Part shown: one piece after another, positions 16,962-25,410 of the stretch | How the letters are laid out: each line of letters opens with the position of its first letter | Position numbering within the stretch: position 1 is the first letter of the stretch | Assembly (NCBI GenBank): GCA_046497505.1 | Contig: JAWOFN010000090.1 | Span: 1-38,126 of the forward strand | DNA from: JAWOFN01 sp046497505 [NCBI: bacterium] | GTDB lineage: Bacteria > Blakebacterota > Blakebacteria > Blakebacterales | Direction: 5' to 3' | Length of the DNA: 38,126 bases | Program-made: the position numbers and the translations under genes | The notes under the pieces: generated by a model | The model's database searches: none | Seen by the model: the letters and a program-made list of their open reading frames with translations, nothing else | Told to the model about the DNA's origin: nothing

Positions 16962-16990
16962 TTGACACTCCACGCGCCCGTGAGAAACTT
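16962..16990 (+). promoter_or_regulatory. Candidate promoter for tdh-kbl
   Basis: TTGACA at 16962-16967 is a perfect -35 consensus, 51 bases before the tdh ribosome site. The matching -10 is weak (AAACTT at 17-base spacing). The support is mainly the perfect -35 in an otherwise very GC-rich intergenic gap that also separates two divergent genes. Confidence 0.4.
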
Positions 16991-17018
16991 ACGGGCGACT
17001 CATAAAAGGAGCAGCCTG

Positions 17019-18059
17019 ATGGCCTCGATGCGCGCCGTGGTGAAGACCGCCCCAGGGAGGGGTGCGGAGCTGCAGGAAGTCTCGAAGCCCGAACCGGGAC
17101 CCGGCGAGGCGCTGGTCCGGGTCCGAGCCGCCAGCATCTGCGGCACCGATCATCATATCTACGACTGGAACCCCTGGGCCGAGGGACGCATCGGCCCGCG
17201 CATCCCCCAGATCATGGGACACGAGTTCGCCGGGACCGTCGAGGCGGTGGGTGAGGGCGTGACCCGGGTGAGCGAGGGGGACTGCGTCTCGGCCGAGACC
17301 CACATCGTCTGCCACACCTGCACCCCCTGCCGCCGCAACCAGTACCACGCCTGTGTGAACACGAAGATCCTGGGCGTGGACGTGGACGGGGCCTTCGCCG
17401 ACTACATCACCGTCCCCGCCGAGAACCTCTGGCCCAATCCGGAGGACCTCCCCCTCGAGGTCGCCAGCGCCCAGGAACCCCTGGGGAACGCGGTGCACAC
17501 CGCGATGGCCGAGCCGCTGGCGGGCAAGCGGGTGCTGGTCACCGGCGTCGGTCCCATCGGGGCCTTCAGCGTGGGGGTGGCACGGGCGATGGGTGCCACC
17601 GAGGTCTACGCCTCCGAGCCCAACCCCTACCGGCTGGACCTGGCGGGGAAGATGGGGGCGAACGAGCTGATCGACCCGTCCGGGACCGACCTGGTCGAGG
17701 CGGTCATGGACCTCACCGGCGAGGGGGTCGACGCGGTACTGGAGATGAGCGGACACCCGCAGGCCATCCGGGACGCCGTCTCGTGTGTGATCCCCGGGGG
17801 ACATATCGCCCAGCTGGGTCTGCCCCCCGATGATGTCTCCATCGACCTGAACGAGCTCATCTTCAAGGGGATCCGTTTCTACGGGATCATCGGCCGCCGC
17901 ATGTGGGAGACGTGGGACACCATGTCCCGGCTCCTGGCGTCGGGTTCGCTGGACATCACCCCGGTGCTGACCCACAGCCTCCCCCTGGAGGACTACAAGG
18001 AGGGGATGGAGCTCATGGACGAGGGAGCCTGCGGCAAGTGCGTGCTGGAAGTGGCCTGA
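17019..18059 (+). CDS. tdh: L-threonine 3-dehydrogenase
   Basis: A zinc- and NAD-dependent medium-chain dehydrogenase that oxidises threonine to 2-amino-3-ketobutyrate in the cytoplasm. The 346-residue protein shows catalytic-zinc C41 in SICGTDHHIYDWN and the GHEFAG motif (H68, E69). The structural-zinc cysteines are in CHTCTPCRRNQYHAC, and the NAD-binding site is VTGVGPIGAFS. The SICGTDxHIYxWxxWA block separates Tdh from other alcohol dehydrogenases. The ATG is preceded by AAGGAG at eight bases; M4 is an alternative. kbl follows after 36 bases, completing the threonine-to-glycine route. Confidence 0.95.
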   Translation: MASMRAVVKTAPGRGAELQEVSKPEPGPGEALVRVRAASICGTDHHIYDWNPWAEGRIGPRIPQIMGHEFAGTVEAVGEGVTRVSEGDCVSAETHIVCHTCTPCRRNQYHACVNTKILGVDVDGAFADYITVPAENLWPNPEDLPLEVASAQEPLGNAVHTAMAEPLAGKRVLVTGVGPIGAFSVGVARAMGATEVYASEPNPYRLDLAGKMGANELIDPSGTDLVEAVMDLTGEGVDAVLEMSGHPQAIRDAVSCVIPGGHIAQLGLPPDDVSIDLNELIFKGIRFYGIIGRRMWETWDTMSRLLASGSLDITPVLTHSLPLEDYKEGMELMDEGACGKCVLEVA

Positions 18060-18095
18060 GCAGGACCCCAGGAACCAACCGGACAGGAGAAGTCG

Positions 18096-19283
18096 ATGTC
18101 GGAGAACCTGAAGCACCTGGACAGCCAGCTCAAGGAACTGGAGGACAAGGGACTCAAGATCCGCTTCCGGGTCCTGGAGTCCCCCCAGGGGGCCTGGCTC
18201 ACCATCGAGGGGCGCAAGGTCCTCAATCTCTGCTCCAACAACTACCTGGGGCTGGCCAACCACCCGCGCCTCAAGGAGGCCGCCCTCAAGGCGGTGGAGG
18301 CGTACGGGGTGGGCCCCGGGGCGGTGCGCACCATCGCCGGGACCATGGACCTGCACGAGGAGCTGGAGGAGAAGCTGGCCGAGTTCAAGAAGGCGGAGGC
18401 CACGGTGGTGCTCCAGTCCGGCTTCAACGCCAACCAGGCCGTGATCCCCGCCATCACCAGCGGCGAGGACGTGGTCCTCAGCGACGAGCTGAACCACGCC
18501 TCGATCATCGACGGCGTGCGCCTCTCCAGGGCGAAGCGCAGGGTCTGGGGCCACCGCGACGTGGACGACCTGCGTGAGAAGCTGGCCGAGCCCGAGGTGC
18601 AGGACGCCCGTACCCGGCTGGTCATCACCGACGGCGTGTTCAGCATGGATGGGGACGTGGCGCCCCTGGACGAGATCATCAAGGCGGCGGAGGACCACGA
18701 TGCCATCGTCATGGTGGACGACGCCCACGGTGAGGGGGTGCTGGGCAGTCACGGCCGGGGGATCGTGGACCACTTCGACATGCACGGCCGGTGCGAGATC
18801 GAGGTGGGGACCCTGAGCAAGGCGTTCGGGGTGCTGGGCGGGTTCGTGTCGGGCTCGAGGGAGCTGGTGGACTACATCAAGCAGCAGGGCCGTCCCTTCC
18901 TCTTCTCCAGCAGCCTCAGTCCCGCCGACACCGCCGCAGCCATCGAGGCGGTGGAGATCCTCATGGAGTCGGACGATCTGGTGAAGAAGCTCTGGGACAA
19001 CACCGGGTACTTCAAGCAGGGCATGCAGGACCTGGGCTTCGACACGGGGGAGACGGAGACGCCCATCATCCCGGTCATGCTCTACGAGGCGGATACCGCC
19101 CAGGAGTTCAGCCGGAAGCTCTTCGAAGAGGGCTTCTTCGCCATGGCCATCGGCTACCCCACCGTGCCGAAGGGGAAGGCCCGGATCCGGGTCATGATGT
19201 CCGCCGCCCACTCCACCGAGGACCTGGACAGGGCCCTGGAGGCCTTCGACGAGGTGGGCAGGAAGATGGGGGTCCTGAGCTGA
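18096..19283 (+). CDS. kbl: Glycine C-acetyltransferase (2-amino-3-ketobutyrate CoA ligase)
   Basis: A PLP enzyme of the alpha-oxoamine synthase family that splits 2-amino-3-ketobutyrate with CoA into glycine and acetyl-CoA. The 395-residue protein has [40 protein letters not shown], and the PLP lysine K242 in [13 protein letters not shown]. GTMDLHxELE is characteristic of Kbl over BioF. ACAGGAG lies six bases before the ATG. Together with tdh it degrades threonine to glycine and acetyl-CoA. Its stop codon overlaps the likely CTG start of the next gene. Confidence 0.95.
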   Translation: MSENLKHLDSQLKELEDKGLKIRFRVLESPQGAWLTIEGRKVLNLCSNNYLGLANHPRLKEAALKAVEAYGVGPGAVRTIAGTMDLHEELEEKLAEFKKAEATVVLQSGFNANQAVIPAITSGEDVVLSDELNHASIIDGVRLSRAKRRVWGHRDVDDLREKLAEPEVQDARTRLVITDGVFSMDGDVAPLDEIIKAAEDHDAIVMVDDAHGEGVLGSHGRGIVDHFDMHGRCEIEVGTLSKAFGVLGGFVSGSRELVDYIKQQGRPFLFSSSLSPADTAAAIEAVEILMESDDLVKKLWDNTGYFKQGMQDLGFDTGETETPIIPVMLYEADTAQEFSRKLFEEGFFAMAIGYPTVPKGKARIRVMMSAAHSTEDLDRALEAFDEVGRKMGVLS

Positions 19284-20347
19284 AAGAGGTATCCGTTCTC
19301 CTCGGGGCCGCTGCGGCCCTCCTGCTCACCGCGGGAGCGGCCCCGGCGGCCCCCGCCGACACCCTCAGGGTGGGGGCGGTGGGGGACATCATGCTCTCCT
19401 CCTGGCTGGTGGAGGTCCTGGAGCGGGAGGGCCCCGACTACCCCTACGCGGGCATCGCCCCCCTGCTGGCCGGGACCGATCTGCTCATCGGCAACCTGGA
19501 GGCCCCCTTCCTGGCCGATACCACCGGGGTGGTGAGGGCCGAGAAGAGCTACACCTTCGCCGTGCCCCCGGAGCGGGTGGACGTGCTGGAGGCGGGCGGG
19601 TTCGGGGCGGTGACCCTGGCCAACAACCACATCCTCGACTTCGGCCTCCCCGGTCTGGAGGGTACCTGGCTGGCCCTCGAGGGGGCGGGTATCCCCCACG
19701 CGGGGACCGGGCGGGACCGGGAGGAGGCGCACACCCACACGCTGGTGGAGGCCGCCGGGCACCGCGTGGCGCTGCTGGCCTACAACCACGTCTTCCCCGC
19801 CGCCTTCTGGGCGGACGGCCGTCGGCCCGGCACCGCCCACGCCTCCGATGCCGGGCTGGCCCGGGAGGTGCGGCGGGCGGCGGCGGACGCCGACCTGGTG
19901 GTGGTCTCCTTCCACTGGAGCGCCGAGGGGCTCGAGGAGCCGAAGGGATACCAGCGGATCCTGGCCCGGATCGCCGTGGACAGCGGAGCGGACCTTGTGG
20001 TGGGGCACCACCCCCACGTGCTGCAGACCCTGGAGTGGTACAGGGGACGGCTCATCGCCTACAGCCTGGGCAACTTCCTCTTCGCCTCCTACTCCCCCGC
20101 AGCCGCCGGCGCCCTGCTGGTGGTGCGTTTCGCGGGCTCCGAGCCGGTGGACGCGGCCTTCCACCCCCTGGACGTGAACAACATCCGCCGCGAGTTCCGG
20201 CCCTCACCGGTCCTGCCCGAGGGGTGGGGAGAGCTGGGCAGCGGGGTCGTGGATGCCCTGGCGGACTCCGCGGCCTCGGGAGCGTCCGGTGTGGAGGTGA
20301 TGCCGGAGGGGTGGCTGCTCCTGCGTCCCCCCGGGGATTCCTTTTGA
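19280..20347 (+). CDS. CapA-family (poly-gamma-glutamate synthesis) metallophosphoesterase, secreted; apparent CTG start
   Basis: A 355-residue protein of the PGA_cap/CapA family with the typical blocks [43 protein letters not shown] and YSLGNFLF. These form a calcineurin-like metal site. The N-terminus encoded from CTG 19280 is an excellent signal peptide: a Lys, a long Leu/Ala run ([13 protein letters not shown]), and an Ala-Pro-Ala cleavage region. No ATG, GTG or TTG in this frame can include it without starting deep inside kbl, so CTG (overlapping the kbl stop as CTGA) is the best start. The first in-frame GTG later on would remove the signal. CapA is named for capsule synthesis, but many members are stand-alone exported phosphoesterases of unknown role. 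Confidence 0.82.
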   Translation: MKEVSVLLGAAAALLLTAGAAPAAPADTLRVGAVGDIMLSSWLVEVLEREGPDYPYAGIAPLLAGTDLLIGNLEAPFLADTTGVVRAEKSYTFAVPPERVDVLEAGGFGAVTLANNHILDFGLPGLEGTWLALEGAGIPHAGTGRDREEAHTHTLVEAAGHRVALLAYNHVFPAAFWADGRRPGTAHASDAGLAREVRRAAADADLVVVSFHWSAEGLEEPKGYQRILARIAVDSGADLVVGHHPHVLQTLEWYRGRLIAYSLGNFLFASYSPAAAGALLVVRFAGSEPVDAAFHPLDVNNIRREFRPSPVLPEGWGELGSGVVDALADSAASGASGVEVMPEGWLLLRPPGDSF

Positions 20348-20662
20348 GGTCCAGCGACGACCTGCTGTACGTTATGAGGTGTGAGGTCCGGGGCTAGGCG
20401 TATCGATGTTCCCGGGGAAGTCCTTGACACAGGACGGTCCCGTCCCCACACTACCAGGTTCCAAGGTCGGACAGGACAGCCGTCAGAGGGGTGATCCCGC
20501 GTCACCGGGGCCCACCGGCGGGACGCGAGGAACACAGGCTGTCCTGAGACGTCCAAACATGAGGATCCCGGGACCTGACCCCCAACAGACGATAAACGAC
20601 CTCGAGCTCCCCTTCGTCCCAGCACGGGGAGTAAGGCGCTCAAGCAAGAGGTGTTCCAACCG
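20348..20662 (+). promoter_or_regulatory. rpoD upstream region with candidate promoter
   Basis: This 315-base non-coding gap contains TTGACA (20424-20429) and CACACT (20447-20452) at 17-base spacing. The -35 is perfect; the -10 keeps the key A2 and T6 positions. That puts the transcript start about 200 bases before rpoD, leaving a long leader in which I see no conserved RNA element. A reading frame at 20406-20675 is compositional noise. No terminator for the upstream capA gene is evident here. Confidence 0.45.
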
Positions 20663-21520
20663 TTGGCCAAGCTGACCAAGAAGCCGTACACACGCGAGGA
20701 CCAGTCCCTCGACAAGTACCTCCAGGAGATCGGTGAGGTCTCCCTCATCGATGCCGATGAAGAGGTGCGCCTGGCGAAGCTGGTGAAACAGGGGGACCAG
20801 GACGCGCTGAACAAGCTGGTCCAGGCGAACCTCCGGTTCGTCGTCAGCGTGGCCAAGCAGTACCAGAACCAGGGACTCAGCCTGGGGGACCTGATCAACG
20901 AGGGGAACCTGGGTCTGATCAAGGCGGCGAAGCGGTTCGACGAGACCAAGGGGTTCAAGTTCATCTCCTACGCGGTCTGGTGGATCCGCCAGGCCATCCT
21001 CCAGGCCCTGGCCGAGCAGTCGCGCATCGTGCGTCTCCCCCTCAACCGGGTGGGCGCGCTGCACAAGATCGGGAAGGTCTCCAGCGGCCTGGAGCAGACC
21101 TACGGCCGGGAGCCCAGCTCGGAGGAGATCGCCGAGGAGCTGGACATGAACCCCAACGAGGTGACGGACACGCTGAAGATCAGCAGCCGCCACCTGAGCC
21201 TGGACGCCCCCTTCCAGGAGGGCGAGGACAACCGTCTCCTGGACGTGCTGGAGGACGAGGTCCAGGCTCCCCCGGACGAGGAACTCTTCGACGAGGCCCT
21301 CCAGCGTGAGGTGGGGAAGGCCCTCTCGACCCTCACCGACCGGGAGGCGGAGGTGATCCGTCTCTATTTCGGCATCGGCCGGGAGAAGCCCATGACCCTG
21401 GAGCAGATCGGTCACAAGTTCGGTCTGACCCGGGAGCGGGTACGACAGATCAAGGAGAAGGCGATACGGCGCCTGCGGCACTCCAGCCGCAGCCGCGCGC
21501 TCGCTCCCTACACCGGATAG
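20663..21520 (+). CDS. rpoD: Primary sigma factor, short Bacteroidota-like RpoD
   Basis: The vegetative sigma factor that directs RNA polymerase to -35/-10 promoters. Region 1.2 appears at the N-terminus ([11 protein letters not shown]). Region 2 has [38 protein letters not shown], and [16 protein letters not shown]. Region 3 has [11 protein letters not shown]. Region 4 has [12 protein letters not shown] and the helix-turn-helix [27 protein letters not shown]. Region 1.1 is absent: 285 residues, close to the ~287 of Bacteroidota SigA. The start is TTG 20663, because AGGTG lies nine bases before it and the length then aligns with that family; GTG 20651 is the alternative. This protein type is a main clue to an FCB-group host. 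Confidence 0.93.
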   Translation: MAKLTKKPYTREDQSLDKYLQEIGEVSLIDADEEVRLAKLVKQGDQDALNKLVQANLRFVVSVAKQYQNQGLSLGDLINEGNLGLIKAAKRFDETKGFKFISYAVWWIRQAILQALAEQSRIVRLPLNRVGALHKIGKVSSGLEQTYGREPSSEEIAEELDMNPNEVTDTLKISSRHLSLDAPFQEGEDNRLLDVLEDEVQAPPDEELFDEALQREVGKALSTLTDREAEVIRLYFGIGREKPMTLEQIGHKFGLTRERVRQIKEKAIRRLRHSSRSRALAPYTG

Positions 21521-21553
21521 GGGCGGGCCGGGCGGACGCCGGACCGTGATGCA

Positions 21554-21605
21554 GAGGGCTGGCGGAGGAACGTGAGAACGCCCCTTCCCCGGCCCTCTTC
21601 CTTTG
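21554..21605 (+). terminator. Possible terminator after rpoD
   Basis: GAGGGCTGG (21554-21562) can pair with CCGGCCCTC (21589-21597), giving a nine-base stem with one G-T pair and a 26-base loop. It is followed by a pyrimidine-rich TTCCTTT. The loop is long, so this is only a moderate candidate, but its place 33 bases after the stop fits. Confidence 0.4.
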
Positions 21606-21637
21606 TGGGCCGGGAGATACGGACGGCTAACTCAGGC

Positions 21638-21666
21638 TTGACCGAGGGGGGTGCGGACCCTATCCT
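21638..21666 (+). promoter_or_regulatory. Candidate promoter for the M23 peptidase gene
   Basis: TTGACC (21638-21643) and TATCCT (21661-21666) are separated by exactly 17 bases, 76 bases before the peptidase ATG. Both boxes fit the sigma-70 type expected for this RpoD, in a gap with little other structure. Confidence 0.6.
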
Positions 21667-21742
21667 CGCTTCACCTTGTGCTCGACGTCACGATCGCCGG
21701 CCGTGCCTCTGCAGCCCAGGGTGAACGTGAACTGAGGAGAAC

Positions 21743-22771
21743 ATGGACCGAAGAGAGGGATTCTCGCTGCTCCTGGTGCCCCGCGGCACCGACGCGCGGC
21801 ACAAGAGAGAGATCCGTCTGTCGGGTACGCAGCTCGTCCTCCTGACCGCGGGCCTGCTCGGGGCGCTCCTGGCCTTCGTGGCCATGGCCGCCTCCTTCGG
21901 CTACGTGATGGTGGACCAGGTGCGCTATCACACGCTCGAGCGGGAGAACCGCGTCCTCAGGGCCGAACTGGACCAGATGAACGAGCAGGTGCTCAGTCTG
22001 GCGGACCAGATGTCGGTGATCGCCCAGCGGGACGAGGCCGTCCGGCTGGCCGCCGAACTGGACCCGATCGCCGAAGACCTTCGGCAGGCCGGTATCGGCG
22101 GCTCGCACCGCGACTTCAACCGGGACGTGCTCATGCTGGCCGGTGAGACCGGGGGCATGACCCGCGAGCTGCAGGGCCGGATCAACCGGCTGCTCCGGGA
22201 GGCGAAGCTGGAATCGGAGTCCCTCCTGGAGGTCGAGGCCCGCCTGGCCGAGTCGGAGTCGTTCCTGACCGGCTACCCCAGCATCTTCCCCATCGACCAG
22301 ACCCGCTACCGCACCTGGGTCACCTCCCCCTTCGGGTGGAGGTCGGATCCCCTCTACGGGACCCGCCGCTTCCACGAGGGGAACGACGTGGGCGCGGCCC
22401 ACGGCACCCCGATCCGGGCCACCGCGGACGGGATCGTGGCCGGGTGGGAGAACGGTGTGGAGGGCTTCCAGCGCATCGGCCTGGGGAACTTCATCCGGAT
22501 AGACCACCAGAACGGCTACGTGACCTCCTACGGGCACATGGCCCGGGTCGCGCCCGGCATCCGGAAGGGCGTGCGGGTCAAGCGGGGTCAGGTCATCGGC
22601 TACGTGGGCCGGACCGGCCGCGCCGCGGGCACCCACCTGCACTACGAGATCACCTACAACGACCAGCCGGTGAACCCCTTCTACCATTACTACACCGACC
22701 GCGTGGCGGACGCGACCGGGCGGAAGCAGGACCTGCCCACCTATCCCGAGTCGGGGGACGCGGGACGCTGA
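21743..22771 (+). CDS. Membrane-anchored M23 (LytM-type) peptidoglycan endopeptidase
   Basis: A 342-residue cell-envelope protein with a single membrane helix (about 28-52). A coiled coil follows (about 60-185: VRYHTLERENRVLRAELDQM and later leucine heptads), then a C-terminal LytM domain. The zinc ligands are H211 and D215 (HEGND) and H300 in HLHYEI; H298 is the paired catalytic histidine, and H259-like YGHM also fits. Such proteins cut peptide cross-links during growth or division, or act as activators with other hydrolases. GAGGAG lies four bases before the ATG. It is monocistronic: it has its own promoter upstream and a strong terminator just downstream. Confidence 0.9.
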   Translation: MDRREGFSLLLVPRGTDARHKREIRLSGTQLVLLTAGLLGALLAFVAMAASFGYVMVDQVRYHTLERENRVLRAELDQMNEQVLSLADQMSVIAQRDEAVRLAAELDPIAEDLRQAGIGGSHRDFNRDVLMLAGETGGMTRELQGRINRLLREAKLESESLLEVEARLAESESFLTGYPSIFPIDQTRYRTWVTSPFGWRSDPLYGTRRFHEGNDVGAAHGTPIRATADGIVAGWENGVEGFQRIGLGNFIRIDHQNGYVTSYGHMARVAPGIRKGVRVKRGQVIGYVGRTGRAAGTHLHYEITYNDQPVNPFYHYYTDRVADATGRKQDLPTYPESGDAGR

Positions 22772-22801
22772 TCGGGCGGGACACGAGATCATCATGGGAC
22801 G

Positions 22802-22836
22802 AGCCCCCCGGCGGCCGAACGCCGGCGGGGCTTTTT
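22802..22836 (+). terminator. Rho-independent terminator
   Basis: A 12-base GC-rich stem, AGCCCC-CCGGCG paired with CGCCGG-C-GGGGCT with one bulged C, closes a GCCGAA loop and runs directly into TTTTT. It is the clearest intrinsic terminator in the window. It ends the M23 gene transcript 31 bases after its stop and lies 17 bases before the rarA start codon. It also shows that the longer rarA reading frame upstream of 22854 is not coding. Confidence 0.9.
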
Positions 22837-22853
22837 ACTGGGCCACGGGACGA

Positions 22854-24239
22854 ATGAACGGAACCGACCTCTTCGAAGGATTCCCGGAGGACCGGCGCCC
22901 CGGCCGATCGGGGGACGCCGGGGAGGTCCCCCTGGCGGACCGGATGCGTCCCCGTGACCTGGACGAGTTCGTGGGGCAGCAGCACCTGGTGGGCCCGGGC
23001 AGGCCCCTGCGCCGGCTCATCGAGGAGGGACGGATCCCCAGTCTCATCTTCTGGGGTCCCCCGGGCACGGGCAAGACCACGCTGGCCCGTCTCCTGGCCC
23101 TCCACAGCGGGGCCGCCTTCGAGACCTTCAGCGCGGTGCTCTCGGGGGTGAAGGAGATCCGGGATGTGACCGCACGGGCTCGGAGCCGGCGCCGGGCCGG
23201 CGGGGAGGCCACCGTCCTCTTCGTGGACGAGATCCATCGCTTCAACAAGGCGCAGCAGGACGCCTTCCTCCCCCACGTGGAGGAGGGGCTCATCGTGCTG
23301 GTGGGCTCCACCACCGAGAACCCCTCCTTCGAGGTCAACGCCGCGCTGCTCTCGCGGACCACGGTCTTCACCCTGGAGCCCCTGACCGGGGAGGACCTGC
23401 GGGTGATCCTCCACCGGGCCCTCACCGACCCGGAGCGGGGAGTGGCCGCGGACCGCCCCGACGGGCCGCCCGAGGTGAGCGGTGAGGCGGAGGACCTGCT
23501 GGTGGGGCTGGCGGACGGGGACGCGCGGGTGCTCCTCAACATGCTGGAGATGTGCTCGGAGGCGGCGGAGGAGCGCATCACCCCCGACCTGGTACGGACC
23601 CTGCTGCAGAAGAAGACCCTCCGCCACGACAAGGAGGGGGAGAGCCACTACAACCTGATCTCCGCCCTCCACAAGGCGGTGCGGGGTTCCGACGTGGACG
23701 GAGCCCTCTACTGGCTGGCCCGTATCCTGGAGGGGGGCGAGGACCCCCTCTTCGTGGTGCGCCGCATCGTCCGCATGGCCGCCGAGGACGTGGGACTTGC
23801 GGACCCCCGTGCCCTGCAGGTCGCCCTGGCCGCGAAGGACACCTATCGTTTCCTGGGCTCCCCCGAGGGAGAGATCGCCCTCTTCGAAGCGGCGGCTTAT
23901 CTTGCCCTTACCTCGAAGAGCAACGCGGTCTGCAGGGCGGAGAAGGCCGCCCGGAAGGCGGTGAGGGACCAGCCTGCCCACCCGGTGCCCCTGCACATCA
24001 GGAACGCGCCGACCGACCTGATGAAGGATGCGGGATACGGGAAGGGCTACCTCTACGACCACGATTGGCCCGATGCCCTGGCGCCCCAGACCTATCTCCC
24101 CGTCGAGCTGGAGGACCTCGTGCTCTACGAACCCACCCGGCAGGGGCTGGAGGCGAAGATGGCCGATCGGCTGGAATGGCTCAGGGAGAAGCGCGCCGAG
24201 CGTATCGCGGAGCAGGAGAAGGAGGAGGAAGAAGGATGA
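22854..24239 (+). CDS. rarA: Replication-associated recombination protein A (RarA/MgsA)
   Basis: A 461-residue AAA+ ATPase of the RarA/WRNIP1 family that acts at stalled replication forks and binds SSB. Blocks: LADRMRPRDLDEFVGQQHL near 28-46, Walker A GPPGTGKT (68-75), Walker B FVDEIHRFNKAQQDAFLPHVE, sensor-1 GSTTENPSFEVNAALLSR. The C-terminal tetramerisation domain has YNLISALHKAVRGSDVDGALYWLARIL and PVPLHIRNAPTDLMK. The frame opens earlier at 22794, but that part lies in the terminator, so ATG 22854 is chosen. lgt begins in the stop codon of this gene. Confidence 0.94.
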   Translation: MNGTDLFEGFPEDRRPGRSGDAGEVPLADRMRPRDLDEFVGQQHLVGPGRPLRRLIEEGRIPSLIFWGPPGTGKTTLARLLALHSGAAFETFSAVLSGVKEIRDVTARARSRRRAGGEATVLFVDEIHRFNKAQQDAFLPHVEEGLIVLVGSTTENPSFEVNAALLSRTTVFTLEPLTGEDLRVILHRALTDPERGVAADRPDGPPEVSGEAEDLLVGLADGDARVLLNMLEMCSEAAEERITPDLVRTLLQKKTLRHDKEGESHYNLISALHKAVRGSDVDGALYWLARILEGGEDPLFVVRRIVRMAAEDVGLADPRALQVALAAKDTYRFLGSPEGEIALFEAAAYLALTSKSNAVCRAEKAARKAVRDQPAHPVPLHIRNAPTDLMKDAGYGKGYLYDHDWPDALAPQTYLPVELEDLVLYEPTRQGLEAKMADRLEWLREKRAERIAEQEKEEEEG

Positions 24240-25252
24240 TCCCGGCGGCTGCCCTCCCCTTCCCCCACATCTCTCCCGTCCTGCTGGACCTGCCCGGGCC
24301 CTTCGCCGTGCGATGGTACGGTCTGATGTACCTGGTGGGCTTCACCATCGCCTACTTCCTGCTCCTCCGTCTGGCCCGGCGTGAACGGCTGGAACTGGAA
24401 CCGGACCAGGTGAGCGAGGTGATCTGGGCCGCCGCCATCGGGGTGCTGGTGGGGGGACGGATCGGCTACCTCCTCTTCTACAACCCGGACGCCTTCCTGC
24501 ATCCCATGGAGATCATACGCATCTGGGAGGGGGGACTCTCCTTCCACGGGGGCCTCATCGGGACCGTTCTGATGCTGGCGTGGTACGGACGGCGCCGGGG
24601 GGTCCCCTTCCTGGCCCTGGGGGACATGGCCGTGCTGGCCGCCCCCCTGGGCATCATGGCGGTGCGCATCTCCAACTTCATCAACGGCGAGCTCTACGGC
24701 CGGATCACCGCCTCCGAGGTGCCGTGGGCCATGCGCTTCCCCTCCGACCCGGTGGGCCGGACCCTGCTGGGGGCGGGGGGAGGGACCCCGGAGGAGGTCT
24801 ACCGGGCGGTGGAGCGGGCGAAGGCCGCCGGGCGCTGGGAGGAGATCGTGGAGCAGATCCCCTACCGTCACCCCAGCCAGCTCTACGAGGCGGCGGTGGA
24901 GGGACTCCTGGTCTTCCTGGTGCTCTGGGGGCTGGTCTGGCTGGCCCGCCGGATGGAGTGGCGTCTGCCCACCGGCACCTTCGGCGCCCTCTTCCTCTTC
25001 CTCTACGGCACGGGGCGGATGCTGGTGGAGAACTACCGTCAGCCGGACGCGCAGTTCACCGGTCCGGGGGACCCCCTGGGCACCGTCCTCGCCGGGCTCA
25101 CGATGGGGCAGCTCCTGAGCCTGGGCATGATCGTGGGCGGGGTGCTGGTCGCGGCCCTCCTGCTCTCGGGGAGGACGCCGAGGGAGCGGGCCCTGCCGGT
25201 GCGCCGGGGGAACGCCCCGGGGTCCGCCGGGAGAGGGGAGGAGGCGTCATGA
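24236..25252 (+). CDS. lgt: Prolipoprotein diacylglyceryl transferase
   Basis: An integral membrane enzyme that moves diacylglycerol from phosphatidylglycerol onto the lipobox cysteine of prolipoproteins. The 338-residue protein has about seven membrane helices. Family marks are VRWYGLMYLVGF, GGRIGYLLFYN, EGGLSFHGGLIG (catalytic histidine region), and the Lgt signature VRISNFINGELYGR (R144; the usual RIGN reads RISN). HPSQLYEAAVEG and TGRMLVENYRQPD are also present. An insert of about 40 residues (GTPEEVYRAVERAKAAGRWEEI) precedes the HPSQLYE block. ATG 24236 overlaps the rarA stop. The window also encodes a probable substrate lipoprotein at 15301-16026. Confidence 0.94.
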   Translation: MIPAAALPFPHISPVLLDLPGPFAVRWYGLMYLVGFTIAYFLLLRLARRERLELEPDQVSEVIWAAAIGVLVGGRIGYLLFYNPDAFLHPMEIIRIWEGGLSFHGGLIGTVLMLAWYGRRRGVPFLALGDMAVLAAPLGIMAVRISNFINGELYGRITASEVPWAMRFPSDPVGRTLLGAGGGTPEEVYRAVERAKAAGRWEEIVEQIPYRHPSQLYEAAVEGLLVFLVLWGLVWLARRMEWRLPTGTFGALFLFLYGTGRMLVENYRQPDAQFTGPGDPLGTVLAGLTMGQLLSLGMIVGGVLVAALLLSGRTPRERALPVRRGNAPGSAGRGEEAS

Positions 25253-25410
25253 ACGGCGAGGGAGAGGTGCTCTGGTGGATCGGCGGGGGCCTGCTGGCGC
25301 TCCTGCTCCTGGGCTACGGCCTGATCCGCAGGGAGAGGCAGCGGCCGGCGGGCTCCGCCTTCGAGGAGCCGGAGGAAGAGGGGCCGGACGACATCGAGGA
25401 GGTGCTGTGA
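25249..25410 (+). CDS. Small single-pass membrane protein
   Basis: A 53-residue frame starting at ATG 25249 (overlapping the lgt stop) and ending at 25410. It encodes one membrane helix (VLWWIGGGLLALLLLGYGLI), then a basic RRERQR stretch and a very acidic tail (EEPEEEGPDDIEE). AGGAGG lies about five bases before the ATG. It is translationally coupled on both sides (ATGA with lgt, GTGA with the next gene), which argues strongly that it is real. I do not recognise a family. By position it may assist the LemA-like protein or Lgt. Confidence 0.7.
   Translation: MNGEGEVLWWIGGGLLALLLLGYGLIRRERQRPAGSAFEEPEEEGPDDIEEVL

Noticed and set aside
20406-20675. An 89-codon frame before rpoD
   Set aside because: It overlaps the candidate promoter and the sigma start, has no ribosome site, and reads as Pro/Gly/Arg-rich filler.
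22794-22853. Upstream extension of rarA
   Set aside because: Those 20 codons fall in the terminator hairpin; ATG 22854 matches the family start.
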